Positions 60,458-64,000 of a DNA stretch of 64,000 nucleotides are shown here, in pieces. The position numbers and the translations under genes are program-made. Position 1 is the stretch's first letter. Each line of letters starts with the position of its first letter. The DNA is from Rhizobium sp. BK313 (lineage in GTDB: Bacteria > Pseudomonadota > Alphaproteobacteria > Rhizobiales > Rhizobiaceae). The notes beneath the pieces were generated by a model, which was not told the DNA's origin, did no database searches, and was given only the letters and a program-made list of their open reading frames with translations. Location: the NCBI RefSeq assembly GCF_014193655.1, contig NZ_JACHZQ010000014.1, forward strand, positions 1 to 64,000, read 5' to 3'.

Positions 60458-61249
60458 TTACAGCGGCTTCTTCTTGGATTGATAGACGGCAAGCGAGCCG
60501 ATCGAATTACCGCCATCGGCCGCCAGCGTCGCGCCGGTGATGTAGGCTGCGGCATCCGAGGCAAGAAAGAGCACAGCGTTCGCAGCATCGGTCGGCTGCG
60601 AGGGACGGCCGAGCGGGATATTGCCTAGCACGTTGTCGATGTGTTCCTGAGTGAGATGGCTGACCTCGCTGCCGGGTGCAAAACCAGGCTCGACAATGTT
60701 GACCCGGATGCCGAACTCCGCAAGTTCGATGGCAAGGCCCTTGTTCAGCCGGTCGAGCGCCGTCTTTGAAACGCAGTAGGGCACCACGCTGCGCCGCATC
60801 TTGCGCGATGCGCCGGAGGAGATGTTGACGATCGAGCCCTTGACGCCCTTATCGATCATCTGGCGCGCAACTCCCTGCGACAGCAGGAAAGGGGCACGCA
60901 GATTGATGCTGAAGATCGTGTCCCAGTCGTCGGCATTGATATCGAGGAGGAAGCCGGACGGATAAATGCCGGCATTGTTGACCAGAACGTCCGCCGCGCC
61001 CCAGTTCTCGGCGATATAGGCGAGCAGTGCCTTGATGTCGGCATCCGAGGTCAGATTTGCTGCAAATTGCAGATGTGCGCCTTCGCCGAGGTTTTCGGTG
61101 GCGGCAGCAAGCCGCGCTGGGTCCCTGTCGGTCAGCAGGACACGGGCGCCTGCATTTGCGAAGGCCTGGGCGATCCAACCGCCGAAAATGCCCGCCGCAC
61201 CGGTGACGACAACACGCTTACCTTTGAAATCTTGTGAAAAATCAACCAT
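60458..61249 (-). CDS. SDR family oxidoreductase
   Basis: A 263-residue short-chain dehydrogenase. VVVTGAAGIFGGWIAQAFAN is the cofactor motif with a preference not clear from sequence, NNAGIYPSG the adenine-stabilising motif, and the serine in VNISSGASRKM together with Tyr and Lys in VPYCVSKTALDRL form an intact catalytic site. FLASDAAAYITGATLAADGG is the standard end. ATG 61249 is listed; a TTG at 61258 overlapping the permease stop is also possible. It lies between permease and deacetylase genes and probably oxidises or reduces the imported compound or its aglycone. Confidence 0.88.
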   Translation of the reverse strand: MVDFSQDFKGKRVVVTGAAGIFGGWIAQAFANAGARVLLTDRDPARLAAATENLGEGAHLQFAANLTSDADIKALLAYIAENWGAADVLVNNAGIYPSGFLLDINADDWDTIFSINLRAPFLLSQGVARQMIDKGVKGSIVNISSGASRKMRRSVVPYCVSKTALDRLNKGLAIELAEFGIRVNIVEPGFAPGSEVSHLTQEHIDNVLGNIPLGRPSQPTDAANAVLFLASDAAAYITGATLAADGGNSIGSLAVYQSKKKPL

Positions 61250-61254
61250 ATGAC

Positions 61255-62115
61255 TCAATTGCTCCGTGGGTCGAGGCGATCACGTAAGTGATCGCCGATG
61301 AAGTTGACGGACAGGACGAGAAGAAAGAGCGCAAAGCCGGGCATGACGGAGAGCCACCAAGCGGTCGCAACGTAATTGCGTCCCGTCGAAAGCATAGCGC
61401 CCCAGCTCGCCGTCGGCGGTTGAACACCGAGCCCGAGGAAAGAAAGCCCGGCTTCGAACAGCACCATCAGCCCGAATTCAAGTGTGGCGACGACGATCAG
61501 CGCGCCGGCGATGTTGGGCAGCACATGCCGCCACAGCACGCGAAACCACCCTGCACCCATGAACCGCGACAGGCGCAGATAGGGCATATTGGCGACCGTC
61601 AGCGTCTGTCCGTAGGCGACACGTGCATATCGCGGCCAGCGCGTCAGCGCCAGAACCAGAACGACATTCAGAAGACCCGGCCCAAGCACGGCAACCGTGA
61701 TGATCGCCAGCAAAATAGCGGGCACCGAGAGCACGATATCGACCAGACGCATGATGAACGTCTCGGTCCAGCCGCGGTAGAACGCCGCAAGCATGCCGAT
61801 GACGCATCCCGAAATGCCTGAGAGCAGCACCGAAGCGACCGCGACGAACAACGAGACCCGTGCACCGTAGATCAGCCGGCTGAGCGTATCGCGTCCCAGT
61901 TCATCCGAACCGAAGAAGTAGAGCGTGTTGCGCACTGTCGTGCCAGGCGGCTTCAACCGGCCGAGGAGGTTTTGCGCATTCGGATCGTGCGGCGCGATCA
62001 ACGGAGCGAAGACCGCCATCAGCACAATCAAGACGAGGATGACGATAGAGACGACAACACCCGCGGGGGTGCTGCGTACAAACCTTGCCGATCCGGCGAG
62101 AGACACCACACTCAT
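61255..62115 (-). CDS. Peptide-type ABC transporter permease (DppC-like)
   Basis: A 286-residue membrane protein. The first transmembrane segment is VVVSIVILVLIVLMAVFAPL, and TLYFFGSDELGRDTLSRLIY is the DppC signature. The EAA loop is around LSRFMGAGWFRVLWRHVLPN, and VNFIGDHLRDRLDPRSN ends it. I chose ATG 62115 because it overlaps the DppB stop as ATGA; the frame upstream to 62283 lies inside dppB and has no similarity. Confidence 0.93.
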   Translation of the reverse strand: MSVVSLAGSARFVRSTPAGVVVSIVILVLIVLMAVFAPLIAPHDPNAQNLLGRLKPPGTTVRNTLYFFGSDELGRDTLSRLIYGARVSLFVAVASVLLSGISGCVIGMLAAFYRGWTETFIMRLVDIVLSVPAILLAIITVAVLGPGLLNVVLVLALTRWPRYARVAYGQTLTVANMPYLRLSRFMGAGWFRVLWRHVLPNIAGALIVVATLEFGLMVLFEAGLSFLGLGVQPPTASWGAMLSTGRNYVATAWWLSVMPGFALFLLVLSVNFIGDHLRDRLDPRSN

Positions 62116-63041
62116 GCCTGCCTCCCGGAAAGACGAATGCGCGGATCGACAACGCTGTAGAGAACATCGGCCAGGAGATTGAGCAGAATGGCAGCGGCCG
62201 CGCCGATCAGCACAACACCTTGGACGATCGGAAAATCCCGCGCGCTGATCGCCTGTATCGTCAACTGGCCAAGACCGGGCCACGCGAACACAGTCTCGAT
62301 GATGATCGCTCCCGTCAGCAGATTGGCGATTTCGAGCGCCGATATCGTCACCAGCGGCACCGCCGCATTGCGCAACAAATGGCGCAGGACGATGCGCGTC
62401 ATCGACAGGCCCTTTGCGTGGCCGGTACGCACATAGTCCTTTTCCAGCTCATCCAGAACAGAGGTCCGGGCCACACGAGCAAAGGTCGCCATCGACAGAA
62501 ATCCGAGCGCGAAGGCGGGCATCAACAAGCTTGTTATGCCGCTTGCACCAGAGGTCGGTAGCCACCGCAACAGTACGCCGAACAGCATGATGAGAAGAAT
62601 TGACGTCCAGAATGTCGGCATCGACTGGCCGACCAGCACGAAGCTCATCAGCCAGCGCGAGTCCCAGGAGTGCCGGCGCACGGCGATGAGAACGCCGATC
62701 GGCACGCCAAGACCAAGCGCAACCACCAACGCCCCAGCCGCCAGCGACAATGTATAGGGCACACGGCTGCCGATGATATCCAGCACCGGAAGATGCTGGA
62801 CATAGGACTGACCGAGATCGAACCGCAGCAAACCCGCCAGAAAATGCAGATATTGAAGATAGAGCGGCTGATCGAAGCCCAGTGCCGCCCGCATGGTGTC
62901 GATATCCGCCTTGCTCGCATCCGGTGGCACCAGCAGCAAAACAGGATCACCGGTCAGGCGCTGTAGGAAGAAGACGAGCGTCACCACACCGAACAGAGCG
63001 ATCACGGCCTGCAACAGACGTTTGGCGATAAATGCAGGCAC
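62112..63041 (-). CDS. Peptide-type ABC transporter permease (DppB-like)
   Basis: A 309-residue membrane protein beginning FIAKRLLQAVIALFGVVTLV and VFFLQRLTGDPVLLLVP, the usual DppB start. It has six transmembrane segments, with the EAA loop at YVRTGHAKGLSMTRIVLRHL and the terminal segment NLLADVLYSVVDPRIRLSG. The start is GTG 63041 with CAGGAG seven bases upstream. First structural gene after the GntR gene, 45 bases apart. Confidence 0.93.
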   Translation of the reverse strand: MPAFIAKRLLQAVIALFGVVTLVFFLQRLTGDPVLLLVPPDASKADIDTMRAALGFDQPLYLQYLHFLAGLLRFDLGQSYVQHLPVLDIIGSRVPYTLSLAAGALVVALGLGVPIGVLIAVRRHSWDSRWLMSFVLVGQSMPTFWTSILLIMLFGVLLRWLPTSGASGITSLLMPAFALGFLSMATFARVARTSVLDELEKDYVRTGHAKGLSMTRIVLRHLLRNAAVPLVTISALEIANLLTGAIIIETVFAWPGLGQLTIQAISARDFPIVQGVVLIGAAAAILLNLLADVLYSVVDPRIRLSGRQA

Positions 63042-63086
63042 GTCTTACTCCTGTCGGTTAGAACCATAGGAAACGGGAGAAACGAA

Positions 63087-63875
63087 CTAACTCGTCCGCT
63101 TCGGATTGGCCTCGCTTTTGGATAAAACTGGTGCGGGGAACTTTGCCTCCACCAACGCCCTCGACTTCTTTGAAGCGACCTCGATCGCGGCAACGTCCGA
63201 TTCCAAAAACCCGGCTTGGGCGAACCGCGCAAAGGCCTCGCAGACCTCAGTCAAGAATTCGCGCGCAGCCTCCGTCCGGCTCGACCGCTTGGCCTCGACA
63301 AATGCGCTCCAATCGGTGAGCGGGATCTTTTGAGTGCCGCTCATCTCGAGGAACCCTATATATCGATCCGCTTTGTCCCAGAGATTTTCGAGCCAGCCAG
63401 CGATCAGCGGCGCCTTGAGATGTGTCGCCAACAACTGCCTCAACTGCCGTTCATAACGCCGCGCCAGGACAATCTGTTCGTCCAGACCCGCGGTATGAGC
63501 CGCCGCCAAAGCCGCGTGCATATCGCATAACGTTTCCATGCGCATGAAGTCTTCCGGCGGAAGTTCGACATCGGCCAGCAAGGGCTCCAGTTGACGGCGG
63601 CCGAGGATGACTTCACGCAGGCCGACGGCAGTGATCGGCGTCACCTTCCAGCCGCTGCGCGGCTGTGAGGACACGAAGCCGGAATGGGCCAGCCGGACAA
63701 GTGCCGCCCGGACAATGCCGCGGCCCAACCCATAGTCCCGGCAAATCTCGATCTCAGATAAGCGCTCACCTGGCTCGAGCGCGCCGGAGATGATGGCATG
63801 CCTCAACTTATTTTCGGCAATTGAAACCGCGTCCGGCATGCCGGTCGGCAAAAAAGGGCTTTGAACATCGAACAT
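63087..63875 (-). CDS. GntR family regulator (FCD domain)
   Basis: A 262-residue regulator. The N-terminal winged helix covers about residues 15-80 (LRHAIISGALEPGERLSEIE, YGLGRGIVRAALVRLAHSGF, SQPRSGWKVTPIT), and the helical FCD domain follows. ATG 63875 is listed; ATG 63839 is an alternative. It leads the transporter operon on the same strand and is divergent from a gene that starts at 63981, so it probably controls both directions. A 17-bp dyad lies 19 bases upstream. Confidence 0.85.
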   Translation of the reverse strand: MFDVQSPFLPTGMPDAVSIAENKLRHAIISGALEPGERLSEIEICRDYGLGRGIVRAALVRLAHSGFVSSQPRSGWKVTPITAVGLREVILGRRQLEPLLADVELPPEDFMRMETLCDMHAALAAAHTAGLDEQIVLARRYERQLRQLLATHLKAPLIAGWLENLWDKADRYIGFLEMSGTQKIPLTDWSAFVEAKRSSRTEAAREFLTEVCEAFARFAQAGFLESDVAAIEVASKKSRALVEAKFPAPVLSKSEANPKRTS

Positions 63876-63893
63876 AAAATACAAACTAACATC

Positions 63894-63910
63894 TCAGTTA
63901 CATGAACTGA
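63894..63910. promoter_or_regulatory. Dyad in the GntR divergent promoter
   Basis: TCAGTT-ACATG-AACTGA is a perfect 6-bp inverted repeat 19 bases upstream of the GntR start and 71 bases before the divergent gene. Its size and place suit a GntR autoregulatory operator; no second copy was noticed. Confidence 0.5.
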
Positions 63911-63980
63911 AGTGTCAGATTTGCGCAAACAAGTCATAATGCGCACTTTTTTATCGGGATCTACATCTCCAGGAGAAAAA

Positions 63981-64000
63981 ATGATTGGGGCGTGCTTCAG
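63981..64000 (+). CDS. Start of a gene running out of the window (partial)
   Basis: ATG 63981 is preceded by CCAGGAGAAAAA, an excellent ribosome site, and the frame MIGACF stays open to the window end. Only six codons are visible, so the product cannot be identified. It is divergent from the GntR gene and likely part of the same regulon. Confidence 0.5.

Noticed and set aside
1..64000. CRISPR arrays, insertion sequences, tRNA or rRNA genes, replication or partition genes
   Set aside because: No regular short repeats with spacers, no transposase-like proteins or terminal repeats, and no RNA-gene sequences were recognised on reading either strand.

Overview
The window reads as accessory or chromid DNA from a Rhizobium-like alphaproteobacterium. 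It is GC-rich and densely packed with catabolic operons, each built around a full ABC transporter and its own regulator. It also carries a RopA-type porin and a nadQ-nadABC locus of rhizobial layout. I saw no rRNA, tRNA, CRISPR array, replication gene, transposase or insertion sequence. The organism assignment is inference from gene families and layout, not from a marker gene.

Layout. 1-3128: the tail of an SDR, a GMC oxidoreductase, a 7Fe ferredoxin and a DapA-family lyase/synthase, all on +. 3143-11327 (-): an NMT1/SsuA-type ABC transporter, an FAD oxidoreductase, a CaiB-type CoA transferase, an enoyl-CoA hydratase, a LysR regulator and a decayed amidohydrolase; this looks like uptake and CoA-dependent breakdown of an unidentified acid. 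11591-22218: two divergent operons that form a purine module. Leftward: an acylphosphatase-like small protein, a Rieske [2Fe-2S] protein, a GST-like protein and adenine deaminase. Rightward: a BMP-family nucleoside-type ABC transporter, an oxygenase that keeps the mononuclear-iron domain but has lost the Rieske cluster ligands, and guanine deaminase. The split oxygenase plus GST resembles the NdmC/NdmE part of the 7-methylxanthine demethylase, and I regard it as the most interesting system here. 22227-28322: a FdhF/YdeP molybdoenzyme, a lytic transglycosylase, a RidA remnant, a conserved 49-aa protein, a flavin-reductase-like protein and an orphan periplasmic binding protein.

28383-40161: a peptidoglycan-sugar recycling cluster (anmK, a YfeW-like serine hydrolase, a peptide-type ABC transporter, murQ, an amino-sugar kinase, a second-type murA, and a MurR/RpiR regulator with two matching palindromes). 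40463-43950: porin, an Rrf2 regulator beside a perfect 13-bp palindrome, a DsbA-fold isomerase, and an SDR without the catalytic YxxxK. 43974-48314: nadC, nadB, nadA and the regulator nadQ, with two 17-bp operator copies in front of nadA. 48549-54358: a sugar-acid locus (frameshifted MFS transporter, SMP-30 lactonase, GntR regulator, a fused scar of a lost ABC transporter, IlvD/Edd dehydratase, RraA-type aldolase), with one 19-bp element shared by its two promoters. 54484-63875 (-): an operon coding for a GntR regulator, a complete dipeptide-type ABC transporter, an SDR, a polysaccharide deacetylase-family protein and a gamma-glutamyltransferase, suggesting use of a gamma-glutamyl or N-acylated compound. 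A new gene begins at 63981.

Several genes are visibly broken (amidohydrolase, MFS transporter, RidA tail, ABC scar), which fits a replicon region that gains and loses catabolic operons.
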